DNA of 64,000 bases from Billgrantia ethanolica (GCF_021404305.1 NZ_JABFTX010000001.1:434001-498000), one strand, 5' to 3'. Counted from the stretch's first letter, positions 26,508-35,995 are shown. The notes: a model not told the origin generated them from the sequence alone. Translations and numbers: made by a program.

Positions 26508-27446
26508 ATGAGTGACGATGCCGCGCCGTTGAGCGTAGACACTGCCGTCTACAAAACACTGCTGGAGTCTACCCAGGCCATCCCCTGGAGAATCGACCTC
26601 CAGACCATGCGCTTCTCCTACATCGGGCCGCAGATCGAGCGCCTGTTGGGCTGGTCGCAGCGCAGTTGGGTCAGCATAGACGACTGGGTCGAGCGCATGC
26701 ACCCGGAGGATCGCGAGTGGGTGGTCGGCTTCTGTATCGAACAGTCCAGGAATGGCATCGATCACGAGGCGGACTACCGCGCCCTGAAGGCCGACGGTAG
26801 CTACGTGTGGATACGTGACGTCGTGCACGTGGTGCGCAACGAAGCCGGCGAAGGTGAAGCGCTGGTCGGTTTCATGTTCGATATCAGCGAGCGCAAGAAG
26901 AACGAAGAGAAGCTGATGCGCCTGCAACGGGAGCTCGAGGAGCTCTCGTATCAGGATGGGCTTACCGGTGTTGCCAACCGGCGCCTGCTCGATTCCGTGC
27001 TGGAGACGGAGTGGGCCAGCGCCAAGCGGGCCGGCCTGCCGCTCTCATTCATCATGCTCGATATCGACTGCTTCAAGCTCTACAACGACTACTACGGTCA
27101 TCTCGCCGGTGACGACTGCTTGCGCCGGGTTGCCCATATCGTCAGTACCTCGGCCGCGCGACCTCGCGATTTGCTGGCGCGTTTCGGTGGCGAAGAGTTC
27201 GCTCTCGTTTTGCCGGAAACGAACCTGGAGGCCGCCTGTCAGGTGGCAGAGCGCTGTCGAGCCGCCCTGGCTGATGCGGCAATCCCTCATCGTGCTTCCG
27301 ACGTCTCACACCTCGTCACCGTCAGCATGGGCGTGGCAACTGCGGCTCCAGCGGAAGGGGGAATTCCGGCCAGCCTGATCGAACAGGCCGACCGACGGCT
27401 CTACAAGGCCAAGCAGAGTGGGCGGGACCGTATCGTGGGGGAGTGA
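26508..27446 (+). CDS. PAS-GGDEF diguanylate cyclase
   Basis: 312 residues, cytoplasmic, with no membrane segment. Residues about 15-130 are a PAS/PAC sensor (FSYIGPQIERLLGW; DGSYVWIRDVVHVVRNEAGE). Residues about 140-308 are a GGDEF domain with active site RFGGEEFALVLPE and a preceding RPRD that fits the inhibitory I-site. Expected to synthesize cyclic di-GMP in response to a PAS-sensed signal. Monocistronic. Confidence 0.9.
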   Translation: MSDDAAPLSVDTAVYKTLLESTQAIPWRIDLQTMRFSYIGPQIERLLGWSQRSWVSIDDWVERMHPEDREWVVGFCIEQSRNGIDHEADYRALKADGSYVWIRDVVHVVRNEAGEGEALVGFMFDISERKKNEEKLMRLQRELEELSYQDGLTGVANRRLLDSVLETEWASAKRAGLPLSFIMLDIDCFKLYNDYYGHLAGDDCLRRVAHIVSTSAARPRDLLARFGGEEFALVLPETNLEAACQVAERCRAALADAAIPHRASDVSHLVTVSMGVATAAPAEGGIPASLIEQADRRLYKAKQSGRDRIVGE

Positions 27447-27565
27447 CTGTGCGCCAGATGACAGCGGCACGGATCGATGACTTTCAGGGCAGGTCGTCAT
27501 TGGCGGAAGCATCCCCAGATAATGTACGGTCAGGGTTAACCTAGGTTAATGAGCGGTGAGCGGCT

Positions 27566-28165
27566 GTGAGCGCAGCAAAGGAAATACTCGAGCGCCTGGC
27601 GGGCTGCCCACTTCCCGAGTGGCATCACGTTGAGCCTTTACTTCGGCGCAAGACGCTGGAGTCCGGAGAAACGCTTTTTCTCGCCGGAATGGCGCATCCC
27701 TATGTCTACTTCGTCGAGACTGGGATCATTAAGATGATCTACGAAACCTGCGAGGGTGACGCCTGGGTCAAGGCCTTCGCTGCCGAAGACAGGTTCTTCG
27801 CCAGTCTTGCCGCACTTTTGCCGGGCGGTGTCACCAGCTTCAGCGCCGTCGCGGCCTGTCCGGCTGCGGTCGAATCCCTGCCATACCACCTGCTGGATCA
27901 GCTAGGCGACAAACATCCACAATGGCAGCGTGCCCTCCGCAAAGGCTTCGAGCTCTATGGCTTTCGCAAAGAGGCGCGTGAGCGCGACCTGCTCACACTC
28001 TCCGCGGGGGAACGCTACCAGCGTTTCATCGAAGAATACCCGCACATCGCCGAGCGAGTGACGGACCGGGACATAGCAGGCTACGTCCGGGTCACGCCCG
28101 TTGCCCTCAGCCGGATCAAGTCACGCATCAAGCTCCGGCAGATGGAGGAGAAGGATGCATCCTGA
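27566..28165 (+). CDS. Crp/Fnr family transcriptional regulator
   Basis: 199 residues, probably from the GTG at 27566. A cyclic nucleotide-binding-like beta barrel occupies about 20-120 (ESGETLFLAGMAHPYVYFVETGIIKMIY) and a C-terminal helix-turn-helix is VTDRDIAGYVRVTPVALSRIKSRI. It lacks the FNR cysteine cluster. A 19-codon frame (28155-28214) starts inside its end, beginning MHPDILDYNQRQ, and may be the remnant of a coupled gene. A strong hairpin follows. Confidence 0.83.
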   Translation: MSAAKEILERLAGCPLPEWHHVEPLLRRKTLESGETLFLAGMAHPYVYFVETGIIKMIYETCEGDAWVKAFAAEDRFFASLAALLPGGVTSFSAVAACPAAVESLPYHLLDQLGDKHPQWQRALRKGFELYGFRKEARERDLLTLSAGERYQRFIEEYPHIAERVTDRDIAGYVRVTPVALSRIKSRIKLRQMEEKDAS

Positions 28166-28212
28166 CATCCTCGACTACAACCAGCGGCAGGAGCGGCTAG
28201 AACGGCTGAAGT

Positions 28213-28241
28213 GAACCGCCCTGGCAGAGCCAGGGCGGTTC
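28213..28241. terminator. perfect 13-bp hairpin between convergent Crp/Fnr and TRAP binding-protein genes
   Basis: GAACCGCCCTGGC (28213-28225), loop AGA, GCCAGGGCGGTTC (28229-28241). There is no T-run on either strand, but the position between two convergent genes suggests transcript-end protection or bidirectional termination. Confidence 0.6.
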
Positions 28242-28249
28242 AAGGCGTC

Positions 28250-29353
28250 TTACAGGCAGGCTTCGATCTCTTCGAGGGAGGGCAGGTTGTCCATGGTACG
28301 GCTCATGTTGAACGGCACGGAGACGTCGCGCCAAGTGGCGTAGTGCTCCAGATAGCTGATCATGGAGTGGTAGACCTTGGCGTGATCCGGGTGCTCGCAG
28401 GCGCCGCGTACGATCACCTCGTTGGTGATCTCCTGAATCCGCTGCAGGTCCTCATCCGGAAGTTGATGGATCTGCACGCCCGCATCGATGAACTTCTGAG
28501 TGGCATCGGTGGATTCGAGTTCGGACCAGGTCAGCGACCAGCTCATGGTGGCCATCGTGGCGATCTTCAGCTTCTCCTGAGTCTCTTCGGAAAGGGCGTC
28601 CCAGGCGTCCTTGTTGATCATCACGCCGAATACGCTGGCCGACTGGTGCCAGCCCGGTGTAGACCAATGATCCACCACCTCGGCAAAGCCGGCGGCGTAA
28701 TCGACCCCCGGCGCCGAGAACTCGGCGCCGTCTACCACGCCGCGTTCCACGGCTTGATAGATCTCGCCCCCGGCGAGTGTGACCTGAGAGCCGCCGAGCT
28801 GCTCGAGCACTCGGCCCTGGTCGCGGCCGGAGAGGCGTAGGCGCTTGCCGTCGAGATCGGCCAGGCTCTCGATGGGTGTGCGTCCCATGAAACCGGACTC
28901 GTTGTTGAGGATGCCATAGGGCAGATAAACCAGATTGTACTGGCCATAGACCTCCTGATAGAGCTCCCAGCCTCCCCATTGCTGAATCCAATTCAGGTAG
29001 TCCACGGCGTTGAACAGCATGGGCGTGGAGGCCAGCGGCGAGAAGGCCGGGTTGCGGCCGGCCCAGTAGCCGGGCCAGTCGCCGGCAGCTTCGATACTGC
29101 CTGTCTCGGCGGCGTCGAATACCTCGGTGCCGGGCATCAGGGTGCCGCCGGCACGGAACTCGATTTGCAGCTCGTCACCGGCGAGCTTGTTGACCAGATC
29201 CACCCAGTAACGATCGACCTCGATCAGTGCAATGTTGTCGGGCCAGGTAGAGGTCATCGTCCAGTTTTCCTGGGCCTGGGCATGACTGACGAAAGACGCA
29301 ATAAGGGCGCCGATGGTCAATCCGGTGAGTTTGATGGCGTGTTGAGCTTTCAT
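28250..29353 (-). CDS. TRAP transporter substrate-binding protein, orphan
   Basis: 367 residues from the ATG at 29353 (GGAG seven bases upstream). A signal peptide runs to about residue 26 (LTGLTIGALIASFVSHAQAQ). DctP-type stretches are IEFRAGGTLMPGTEVFDAAETGSIE, LDGKRLRLSGRDQGRVLEQLG with the ligand arginine, and GGEIYQAVERGVVDGAEFSAP. It resembles the keto-acid or lactate-binding subgroup that dimerizes. No membrane subunits lie beside it, so they must be encoded elsewhere. Confidence 0.85.
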   Translation of the reverse strand: MKAQHAIKLTGLTIGALIASFVSHAQAQENWTMTSTWPDNIALIEVDRYWVDLVNKLAGDELQIEFRAGGTLMPGTEVFDAAETGSIEAAGDWPGYWAGRNPAFSPLASTPMLFNAVDYLNWIQQWGGWELYQEVYGQYNLVYLPYGILNNESGFMGRTPIESLADLDGKRLRLSGRDQGRVLEQLGGSQVTLAGGEIYQAVERGVVDGAEFSAPGVDYAAGFAEVVDHWSTPGWHQSASVFGVMINKDAWDALSEETQEKLKIATMATMSWSLTWSELESTDATQKFIDAGVQIHQLPDEDLQRIQEITNEVIVRGACEHPDHAKVYHSMISYLEHYATWRDVSVPFNMSRTMDNLPSLEEIEACL

Positions 29354-29404
29354 TTTATACTCCATTCCATACTATATTTTGAGTTATCGGAGGGGGTCGT
29401 TTCG

Positions 29405-30334
29405 CTATTTGTTGTTGTCGTTTGCTCCTAAGGTATCGATGAGTCGATGGCTCAATTGATGTCTCAAACTGACGGCTTGCTGATGGCTCCAGGTTTTCAA
29501 TCCTCGGCCACTTTCCATACCCTGGTGCCCTGCATCGAGAAGTTCATCGACCAGTGAACTGGCCGAGGCATCGTTGCAGAGATGAGGAAAGATGAACTTG
29601 TGTACTTGTTGAGTCAGGGTCAGGCCGACCAAGTCGGCGTTTTCCATCGGCCCGAGATAGGGCAGACGCAACCCGAAACTGTTCTTGACCACCACATCGA
29701 TGGTCTCGGCATCGCACACCCCCGTCGTAACCAGATGGAGCGCTTCGCGCCACATAGCATGCTGCAGCCGATTGCCGATGAAGCCGGGCACATCCATCAG
29801 CACCTTGACCGGCTTCTTGCCAAGGCTCGCCATCAGGTCGAAGGTGGCATTGAAGACCTCTTCGGCGGTGTACTCGGTGCGAATGATCTCGACCAGGGGA
29901 ATCAGGTGAGGTGGGTTCCACCAATGCGTGCCGACGAGGCGTGAGCGTGCTGCATCGTCAAGCTTTTCACCTATAGCGGTAATCGGTATCACCGAGGTAT
30001 TGCTCGAAAGAATCGCATCCGAGGGGGCCAGATGCGATAGAGCTTCGAACACCTCCTGTTTCAACCCGAGCACTTCCGAGACGGCTTCAATGACGATATC
30101 GACGTCAGCTGCAGCTTGGGAGAGTTCAGAACACAAGCTGATATTGGCAAGCACGCCAGAAGGCTCTTCCCCCAACTGTTGGAGATTCTGTTCGATGCGC
30201 GAGAGCGCAAGTTCTCGCCTTTTTTCATCGATATCGAACAACGCTACTTGATGACCGGCTTGCGCGAAAGTTTGCGCAATGCCATGCCCCATCAGCCCGG
30301 CACCGACGACACATGCCTTGACAGGTTCCTTCAT
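29405..30334 (-). CDS. 3-hydroxyacyl-CoA dehydrogenase family protein
   Basis: 309 residues. The NAD-binding Rossmann loop is VVGAGLMGHGIAQTFAQAGH, the catalytic region is ILSSNTSVIPITAIG and LVGTHWWNPPHLIPLVEII with the catalytic histidine, followed by DVPGFIGNRLQHAMWREALHL. The HWWNPP form and length suggest a hydroxybutyryl-CoA or carnitine dehydrogenase-like member acting on an unidentified 3-hydroxy substrate. About 50 bases separate it from the downstream TRAP binding-protein gene on the same strand, hinting at joint use of an imported acid. Confidence 0.85.
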   Translation of the reverse strand: MKEPVKACVVGAGLMGHGIAQTFAQAGHQVALFDIDEKRRELALSRIEQNLQQLGEEPSGVLANISLCSELSQAAADVDIVIEAVSEVLGLKQEVFEALSHLAPSDAILSSNTSVIPITAIGEKLDDAARSRLVGTHWWNPPHLIPLVEIIRTEYTAEEVFNATFDLMASLGKKPVKVLMDVPGFIGNRLQHAMWREALHLVTTGVCDAETIDVVVKNSFGLRLPYLGPMENADLVGLTLTQQVHKFIFPHLCNDASASSLVDELLDAGHQGMESGRGLKTWSHQQAVSLRHQLSHRLIDTLGANDNNK

Positions 30335-30564
30335 GACGAATCCTTTTGTAGGACTGCAAAGAAGCCGTATTGTGCAGGAAACTCTACCGAGTTATTTCAG
30401 TCACGAGGAAGGTCGGAAACGGTCTTTGTGAGGTCTTTTCCGGACATGCGAACGAAACGATATCGCTGAACCATCATGCACAGATCGTGAGTTGCCGCCG
30501 AGGAGGGGTTTCAGGCAATCTGGCATTGCAGGACTTCCGATAATAATTAAATGAAGGGGAAGCC

Positions 30565-30705
30565 ATGAAAATGGTAATCGTTGCTTTGGTGCTGCTGGTG
30601 TTCAGTAGTAGCGTTCTGGCCCATGGTGGTGGGTGCCGCAAGAGTTCACCGCCAGGGCAGTGCTGCCATATGGATAACAGCGTAGGTAGAGTTCACTGTC
30701 ACTGA
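30565..30705 (+). CDS. small secreted His/Cys-rich protein (YHYH-like)
   Basis: A 46-residue frame from the ATG at 30565, preceded by AAGGGGAAGCC. It begins MKMVIVALVLLVFSSSVLAH, a clean signal peptide with an AxA-like LAH cleavage region, then GGGCRKSSPPGQCCH and MDNSVGRVHCH. The ending resembles small YHYH-type secreted proteins whose C-terminus is HxH or HCH. Three cysteines and several histidines suggest metal or redox chemistry after export. A strong terminator follows 25 bases later. Confidence 0.7.
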   Translation: MKMVIVALVLLVFSSSVLAHGGGCRKSSPPGQCCHMDNSVGRVHCH

Positions 30706-30729
30706 GATCAGGGATCCGATAGGTCAACA

Positions 30730-30764
30730 CAACACCCCGAGCCCGCATCTGGCTCGGGGTGTTG
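30730..30764. terminator. bidirectional terminator between small secreted protein and FabF-like gene
   Basis: CAACACCCCGAGCC (30730-30743), loop CGCATCT, GGCTCGGGGTGTTG (30751-30764), a perfect 14-bp stem followed on the plus strand by TCGTTT. It lies between two convergent genes. Confidence 0.8.
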
Positions 30765-30792
30765 TCGTTTGTGATACCACGTGCAGGGGGAA

Positions 30793-32058
30793 TTACACCT
30801 TGCTCACGATCAGCGCGGCATTCACCCCGCCGAAGCCGAAGCCGTTGCACAGCACGTGCTGAGTGGCATGCTCCCGCGCCTCACCGGAGACGATATCCAG
30901 GTCGTGCAGATCCTCGTCGCGGTTCTCCAGGTTCAAGGTAGGGGGCAGGCGGTCGTGCATGGCGGCCAAGGCAGAGAAGATGCTCTCCACGCCGCCGGCG
31001 GCACCCAGTAGATGCCCGGTCGAGGACTTGGTGGCGGAGATGGGAATGCCAGCCAGGGCGTCGCCGAAGGCGTTGCGCAGGGCGGCGATCTCGGCTCGGT
31101 CGCCGACCGGGGTCGAGGTGGCATGGGCATTGATGTGGTCGATATCGGTGGGCTTCAGGCCGGCCATTCGCAGCGCGGCCCGAATGGCCGCCGCGGCACC
31201 GCCGCCGTCTTCCGGGCCGGCGGTGATGTGGTGAGCATCGGCGCTGGTGCCGTAGCCGCTAAGGATCGCCAGCGGCGTCGCCCCGCGCGCCTCGGCGTGG
31301 GCCAGGGTTTCGATCACCAGCAGCCCTGCGCCTTCTCCCATCACGAAGCCGTTGCGGCCCTGGTCGAAGGGGCGTGACGCCTTGCTGGGATCGTCCTGCT
31401 CAGTGGAGAGTGCCTTCATGGCGTGGAAGCTGGCCAGCGACAGCGGGTCGATACAGGCCTCGGCGCCGCCCACCAGGGCCACCTCGGCCTCACCGCTGCG
31501 AATCATGCGCATGCCGTCGCCGATGGACTGCACCCCGGCCGCACAGGCCGTGACCGGGCAGCCGATCGGCCCGCGCAGGCCATAGCGGATCGAGACGTTA
31601 CCCGCCGCCAGGTTGGCCAGGAAAGCCGGCACGGTGAAAGGGGAGAGTCGGCGGTGGCCGCGCGCCGTCAGGGTGCTCTGCGCCTGGGTGATGGTGGGGA
31701 AGCCGCCGATGCCCGAACCGATGATGGTGGCGGTGGCCAGCCGGTCCGCATCGCTTTCGGGGAACCAGTTGGCCTGGGTCAGCGCCTCTTCGGCGGCGGC
31801 CATGGCATAGAGGCTGAACAGCTCCAGCTTGCGACGCTCCTTGGCATCCAGCACGCGGTCCGGGTCGAGGCCGGCTTCAGGGTCGTCCTCGATGCCTGGC
31901 ACCGAGCCTGCCACCTTGATCGGCAGTTCGCCGGTATCGATGCGGGTGATCGGAGAGATGCCGGAACGGCCGGCGAGAAGGCGCTCCCAGCTTGCCTTGA
32001 CGCCACAACCAAGGGGACTGATCATGCCCATGCCGGTGATGACGAGCGGTGATTGCAT
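30793..32058 (-). CDS. fabF: beta-ketoacyl-ACP synthase II-like protein
   Basis: 421 residues from the ATG at 32058 (AGGAAA upstream; the longer frame is rejected). It has the full thiolase-fold triad: the cysteine in VTACAAGVQSIG, histidine in NAHATSTPVGD and histidine in SSTGHLLGAAG. It condenses malonyl-ACP with acyl-ACP in fatty acid synthesis. No acpP or fabG is adjacent, and a TetR regulator is divergent, so this is probably an accessory paralog under lipid-responsive control rather than the main housekeeping FabF. Confidence 0.85.
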   Translation of the reverse strand: MQSPLVITGMGMISPLGCGVKASWERLLAGRSGISPITRIDTGELPIKVAGSVPGIEDDPEAGLDPDRVLDAKERRKLELFSLYAMAAAEEALTQANWFPESDADRLATATIIGSGIGGFPTITQAQSTLTARGHRRLSPFTVPAFLANLAAGNVSIRYGLRGPIGCPVTACAAGVQSIGDGMRMIRSGEAEVALVGGAEACIDPLSLASFHAMKALSTEQDDPSKASRPFDQGRNGFVMGEGAGLLVIETLAHAEARGATPLAILSGYGTSADAHHITAGPEDGGGAAAAIRAALRMAGLKPTDIDHINAHATSTPVGDRAEIAALRNAFGDALAGIPISATKSSTGHLLGAAGGVESIFSALAAMHDRLPPTLNLENRDEDLHDLDIVSGEAREHATQHVLCNGFGFGGVNAALIVSKV

Positions 32059-32088
32059 GGTAATTTCCTGAACAGCTTGGGGTTGTGC

Positions 32089-32133
32089 CACGCTAACAGT
32101 CAGGTTGATATGATCAACATAATATTCAGCGTG
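32089..32133. promoter_or_regulatory. nested dyad operator between fabF-like and tetR genes
   Basis: An inner inverted repeat GTTGAT-ATG-ATCAAC (32104-32118) and an outer one CACGCT...AGCGTG (32089-32094, 32128-32133) share the same centre at 32111, each arm separated by exactly 9 bases. It lies between divergent starts and is the probable TetR operator. Confidence 0.75.
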
Positions 32134-32149
32134 GGAGTGTGAGATCGCC

Positions 32150-32812
32150 ATGCCCTACTCGACGAACCACAAGGCCAAATCGCGCGAGCGTATTCTCAAG
32201 TCGGCCATCGAGCTGTTCAGCCGCAAGGGTTTCGAGAAAGTCTCCATCGCTCAGATCATGAAGCTGGCCAAGATGACCCACGGCGCTTTCTATGCCCACT
32301 TCGCCTCGAAGGAGGCGCTCTACCACGCCTCGGTGCGGCAAACCCTCGAGAGCAGCCGCGCGGCCAGGCTGGTCAAGGGGCCGCTCTCGGTGAAGCACCT
32401 GACCGAGCTGGTAGCCAACTGCTGGAATCTCCAGGAGCTGGAGCGCAAGCACAAGCCGGGGCCGGAAACCGTGCTGTTCAACGAGATCGGCAACGAGAAC
32501 GCCGAGGTCCGCACGCTCTTCGAAGCCTCCTACCTGAGCATGAAGAAGATGCTGGAAACCCGGCTCATCGCCTTGAGCCGCCTGAAGAAACTGCCCTTCG
32601 AAGCCGACCGCGAGGTCATCGCCGACAAGTCCCGCGCCATTCTCGCCTCGCTGGTAGGCGCCGTGGCCATCGCCAAGAGCCTGCCCGGCGAGCAGGAACG
32701 CCAGCACATCCTCAATGCCGCCCAGCGCAACATCCTGCAGATGCTCGGCGTCAGCGAGAGCGAGCTGGAGAGTATGCTGGGCGATATAGGGCGAGAGCAG
32801 AGCCCCGCGTAG
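32150..32812 (+). CDS. TetR family transcriptional regulator
   Basis: 220 residues. The N-terminal DNA-binding domain is RERILKSAIELFSRKGFEKVSIAQIMKLAKMTHGAFYAHFASKEAL split over residues about 11-56, with helix-turn-helix at VSIAQIMKLAKMTHGAFYAH. The C-terminal half is a helical ligand-binding domain. Divergent from the FabF-like gene with a nested dyad between; repression of that gene, relieved by an acyl-CoA or similar ligand, is inferred. Confidence 0.88.
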   Translation: MPYSTNHKAKSRERILKSAIELFSRKGFEKVSIAQIMKLAKMTHGAFYAHFASKEALYHASVRQTLESSRAARLVKGPLSVKHLTELVANCWNLQELERKHKPGPETVLFNEIGNENAEVRTLFEASYLSMKKMLETRLIALSRLKKLPFEADREVIADKSRAILASLVGAVAIAKSLPGEQERQHILNAAQRNILQMLGVSESELESMLGDIGREQSPA

Positions 32813-32837
32813 CATGCGTCTGCACATCCATATTGAT

Positions 32838-32855
32838 ACCTGAGGCGTTACAGGT
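32838..32855. promoter_or_regulatory. candidate HigA operator
   Basis: ACCTG (32838-32842) and CAGGT (32851-32855) form an inverted repeat with an 8-base spacer, 13 bases before the higB start. Antitoxin autoregulation at such sites is typical of higBA operons. Confidence 0.4.
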
Positions 32856-32867
32856 TACACTTGAGAC

Positions 32868-33146
32868 ATGATCCGAAGCTTCAAACACAAGGGCTTGGCT
32901 AAATTCTTCAAGTCCGGCAGCACAGCAGGGATTCAGGCCGCTCATGCCAATAGGCTTCGGTTGATTCTCGGTAGGCTGAATGCAGCAACAGATGCCAAAG
33001 ATATGGATTTGCCTGGCCTTAGGCTGCACGCCCTTACAGGGAACCGCTCCGGAATTTGGTCAGTCACGGTTAGTGGTAACTGGCGAGTGACGTTTCGGTT
33101 CGAAGATGGAGATGCCGAGATAGTAAATTACGAGGATTATCACTGA
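32868..33146 (+). CDS. higB: HigB-type toxin (RelE superfamily)
   Basis: 92 residues, the usual size of a ribosome-dependent mRNA endonuclease of the HigB/RelE class: [18 protein letters not shown] near the N-terminus, [31 protein letters not shown] in the sheet, and the ending IVNYEDYH with the terminal histidine-tyrosine pair. The antitoxin gene starts 10 bases downstream; toxin-first order is characteristic of higBA. Confidence 0.9.
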   Translation: MIRSFKHKGLAKFFKSGSTAGIQAAHANRLRLILGRLNAATDAKDMDLPGLRLHALTGNRSGIWSVTVSGNWRVTFRFEDGDAEIVNYEDYH

Positions 33147-33156
33147 GGTACCCGCC

Positions 33157-33444
33157 ATGCTGATGCACAATCCCCCCCACCCTGGTGAAGTATTGCGCGA
33201 GCTATGCCTCGAGCCTCTTGGCTTGTCTGTAACGGCGGCCGCAGAAGGATTGGGCGTGAGTCGAAAGACCCTGAGCGCTGTGTTGAACGGTAAGGCTGGC
33301 ATTAGCCCGGAAATGGCAATACGGCTGTCTATCGCGTTTGATACTTCGGCAGAAAGCTGGCTGAACCAGCAGGCGCAATACGAACTTTGGCATGCCGAGC
33401 AGCATCGCAATGAGCTCAAGGTCAAGCGGCTTGTTGCTGCCTAG
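33157..33444 (+). CDS. higA: HigA-type antitoxin
   Basis: 95 residues of the HigA XRE class: [50 protein letters not shown] gives the helix-turn-helix (about 25-60), and [15 protein letters not shown] is the conserved C-terminal stretch. It neutralizes HigB and represses the operon. Start at 33157, or the ATG two codons later. The pair lies at the edge of a long non-coding spacer before katG. Confidence 0.9.
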   Translation: MLMHNPPHPGEVLRELCLEPLGLSVTAAAEGLGVSRKTLSAVLNGKAGISPEMAIRLSIAFDTSAESWLNQQAQYELWHAEQHRNELKVKRLVAA

Positions 33445-33792
33445 GTAACTTATCCGGGGTAGGGCGATGGGGGAGCCGGCGCCAGGCGACCGCTCTCTTC
33501 TGTGCCGATTGGTTTCACCCGTCGCCCGCCGGTTACCGGCTGTGGGCGCAACATCTCTCGGCGGTCGTCGAAACGGCATGCGGCTTCAGTGAGTAGCCCC
33601 ATAGCCTACCCCTATCGAGCCGAAAGCCTCCCTCTTGCTTGACGGCTTCGTTCCTGACTCCTTCACTGTATTTTGACGGCTTACAGGACGCCTCTCTTCC
33701 TTCTGGCTCGGTCAGAGGGTGCTGAATCCGAGGCGATACAAAATCGTCAGTCCAACTGTCCTGTAGGCCACCATCCAGTCGAGGAGAAGACC
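33445..33792. other. spacer between higA and katG
   Basis: 348 bases. A 41-codon frame at 33467-33592 exists but has no family or signal I recognise and is left out. TTTTGACGGC (about 33670) could be a -35 region for katG, but no convincing -10 or OxyR site is visible. The in-frame extension of katG back to 33673 is translated in principle but lacks a ribosome site. Confidence 0.4.
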
Positions 33793-35991
33793 GTGTCCGA
33801 TCAAAAGCCTACACGCCGGGAGTACGGGGCGCGCACCACGTCCCGTCTGCAGGGCAACGAGCACTGGTGGCCCGACCAGCTCAACCTCAACATTCTTCAT
33901 CAGAAGCACCCCGACGCCAGCCCGTTCGGTGCCGACTTCAGCTATGCCGAGGCGTTCTCGCAGCTCGACGTCGACGAGCTATGCGCCGACCTCGATGCCT
34001 TGATGACCGACTCGCAAGACTGGTGGCCCGCCGACTGGGGCCACTACGGCCCGTTCTTCATTCGCATGTCGTGGCATGCGGCCGGTACCTACCGCGCGGT
34101 GGACGGTCGCGGCGGCGGCGGCACCGGCGCCCAGCGCTTCGCTCCGCTCAACAGCTGGCCCGACAACGGAAACCTGGATAAGGCACGCCGCCTGCTGTGG
34201 CCCATCAAGCAGAAATACGGCGAAAAAATTTCCTGGGCCGACCTGCTGGTGCTCGCCGGCAACCGTGCGCTGGAAACCATGGGCTTTCGCACCTTCGGCT
34301 TCGGCTTCGGTCGCTCCGACATCTGGGCGCCCGAGGATGACATCTACTGGGGCCCCGAGACCGAATGGCTCGCCACCAACGACGAGCGCTACACCGGCAG
34401 CTGGGAAGACGGCAGCCGCGTGCTGGACAACCCCCTTGCCGCGGTGCAGATGGGCCTCATCTACGTCAACCCCGAAGGCCCCAACGGTGTTCCCGACGCC
34501 ATGAAATCCGCCCAGGACGTACGCGAAACCTTCGCTCGCATGGGCATGAACGACCGCGAGACCGTCGCCCTTACCGTGGGTGGCCACACCTTCGGCAAGA
34601 TGCACGGCAACGGTTCGCCGGATGCCGTGGGCGAAGCGCCGGAAGGCTCGAAGATCCACCTGCAGGGCTTCGGCTGGGCCAACAAGAACGAGACCGGCCT
34701 CGGTGAGTACACCGTGACTTCCGGCCTTGAAGGCGCCTGGACCCCGACCCCGACCAAGTGGGACCACACCTACCTGAAGACCATTTTCGCCCACCAGTGG
34801 GAGGTCAAGAAGTCGCCGGCCGGTGCCAACCAGTGGGAACCGGTTGAAGTCAAAGAAGGCTACTGGGTGCCCGATGCCCACGTGGAAGGCAAGAAGAACC
34901 CCCCGGTAATGAACACCGCCGACATGGCGATGATCACCGACCCCGCGTATCTCGAAATCTCCAAGGAGTACCACGATAACCCCGAGGTGCTCGCCGACGA
35001 GTTCGCCCGCGCCTGGTACAAGCTGCTGCATCGCGATATGGGCCCTCAAGCCCGATACCTCGGCCCCCATGTCCCGAATGAAGAGCTGATCTGGCAGGAC
35101 CCGGTACCCAAGCACCAGGGGCCGCTGGTCAACGACCAGCAGATCGCCACGCTCAAGCAGCAGATCGCCGATTCCGGCCTTACCGCCAAGCAACTGGTGA
35201 GCACTGCCTGGGCCTCGGCCTGTACCTACCGCCAGACCGACCACCGCGGTGGCGCCAACGGCGCGCGTATTCGTCTCGAACCGCAAACCGGCTGGGACAT
35301 CAACCTGCGCTCCGGCGTGTTCGAGGTGATCGACAAGCTCGAGCAGATCAAGAACGATTCGGACGCCAACATCTCCCTGGCCGACATGATCGTGCTGGGC
35401 GGCAGCGTCGGGGTCGAAATGGCGGCCAAGGCGGCCGGGCACAACGTCACCGTGCCGTTCACCCCGGGCCGTACCGACGCCACCCAGGAAATGACCGAGG
35501 TGGATACCACCGCCTACCTGGAGCCGAGGCACGACGCCTTCCGCAACTACATGCAGCCCCAGGTGACCTCCATCCCGGCCGAACACCTGATGGTGGACCG
35601 TGCCTTCATGCTCAACCTCAGCGTGCCGCAGATGACCGCGCTGCTTGGCGGCATGCGCGCCATCGGCGTCAACGTGGGTGACAATAACGACGGCATCCTC
35701 ACCGACCGCCCCGGCCAGCTGACCAACGACTTCTTCGTCAACCTCATCAGCATGGGCACCGTGTGGGAGCCCCTCGATGACAGCGAAGAGCGCTTCGAAG
35801 GCCGCGACCGCAAATCGGGTGAAAAGAAGTGGACCGCCACCCGCGTCGACCTCGTGTACGGCTCCAACTCCCAGCTACGCGCCATCGCCGAGGAGTACGC
35901 CGCCAACGGCGGTGAGGAGCGCATGATCGACCGCTTCGTGAAAGGGTGGGTCAAGGTCATGGAGAACGACCGCTTCGACCTGCACCGCTGA
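33793..35991 (+). CDS. katG: catalase-peroxidase KatG
   Basis: 732 residues from the GTG at 33793, preceded by GAGGAG at 6 bases. The haem enzyme removes hydrogen peroxide. Distal residues are Arg91, Trp94 and His95 in [12 protein letters not shown]; the covalent Trp-Tyr-Met adduct is provided by that Trp, the Tyr of [12 protein letters not shown] and the Met of GMNDRET; the proximal histidine is in [13 protein letters not shown]. The second, inactive peroxidase-like half follows (to EEYAANGG...[12 protein letters not shown]). Length and motifs are complete. Two hairpins follow the stop. Confidence 0.97.
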   Translation: MSDQKPTRREYGARTTSRLQGNEHWWPDQLNLNILHQKHPDASPFGADFSYAEAFSQLDVDELCADLDALMTDSQDWWPADWGHYGPFFIRMSWHAAGTYRAVDGRGGGGTGAQRFAPLNSWPDNGNLDKARRLLWPIKQKYGEKISWADLLVLAGNRALETMGFRTFGFGFGRSDIWAPEDDIYWGPETEWLATNDERYTGSWEDGSRVLDNPLAAVQMGLIYVNPEGPNGVPDAMKSAQDVRETFARMGMNDRETVALTVGGHTFGKMHGNGSPDAVGEAPEGSKIHLQGFGWANKNETGLGEYTVTSGLEGAWTPTPTKWDHTYLKTIFAHQWEVKKSPAGANQWEPVEVKEGYWVPDAHVEGKKNPPVMNTADMAMITDPAYLEISKEYHDNPEVLADEFARAWYKLLHRDMGPQARYLGPHVPNEELIWQDPVPKHQGPLVNDQQIATLKQQIADSGLTAKQLVSTAWASACTYRQTDHRGGANGARIRLEPQTGWDINLRSGVFEVIDKLEQIKNDSDANISLADMIVLGGSVGVEMAAKAAGHNVTVPFTPGRTDATQEMTEVDTTAYLEPRHDAFRNYMQPQVTSIPAEHLMVDRAFMLNLSVPQMTALLGGMRAIGVNVGDNNDGILTDRPGQLTNDFFVNLISMGTVWEPLDDSEERFEGRDRKSGEKKWTATRVDLVYGSNSQLRAIAEEYAANGGEERMIDRFVKGWVKVMENDRFDLHR

Positions 35992-35995
35992 AGCA

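Noticed and set aside
28155..28214. 19-codon frame overlapping the end of the Crp/Fnr gene
   Set aside because: Too short to support; could be a remnant of a coupled gene but nothing confirms it.
33467..33592. 41-codon frame (starting MGEPAPGDRSLL) before katG
   Set aside because: No clear ribosome site, signal peptide or family likeness; arginine-rich composition is what GC-rich non-coding DNA produces.
33979..35586. 535-codon open frame antisense to katG
   Set aside because: Shadow of the highly biased katG codons; no domain and no start signal. Similar long antisense frames over the chemoreceptor (5516-7096) and STAND gene (42478-45024) were rejected for the same reason.
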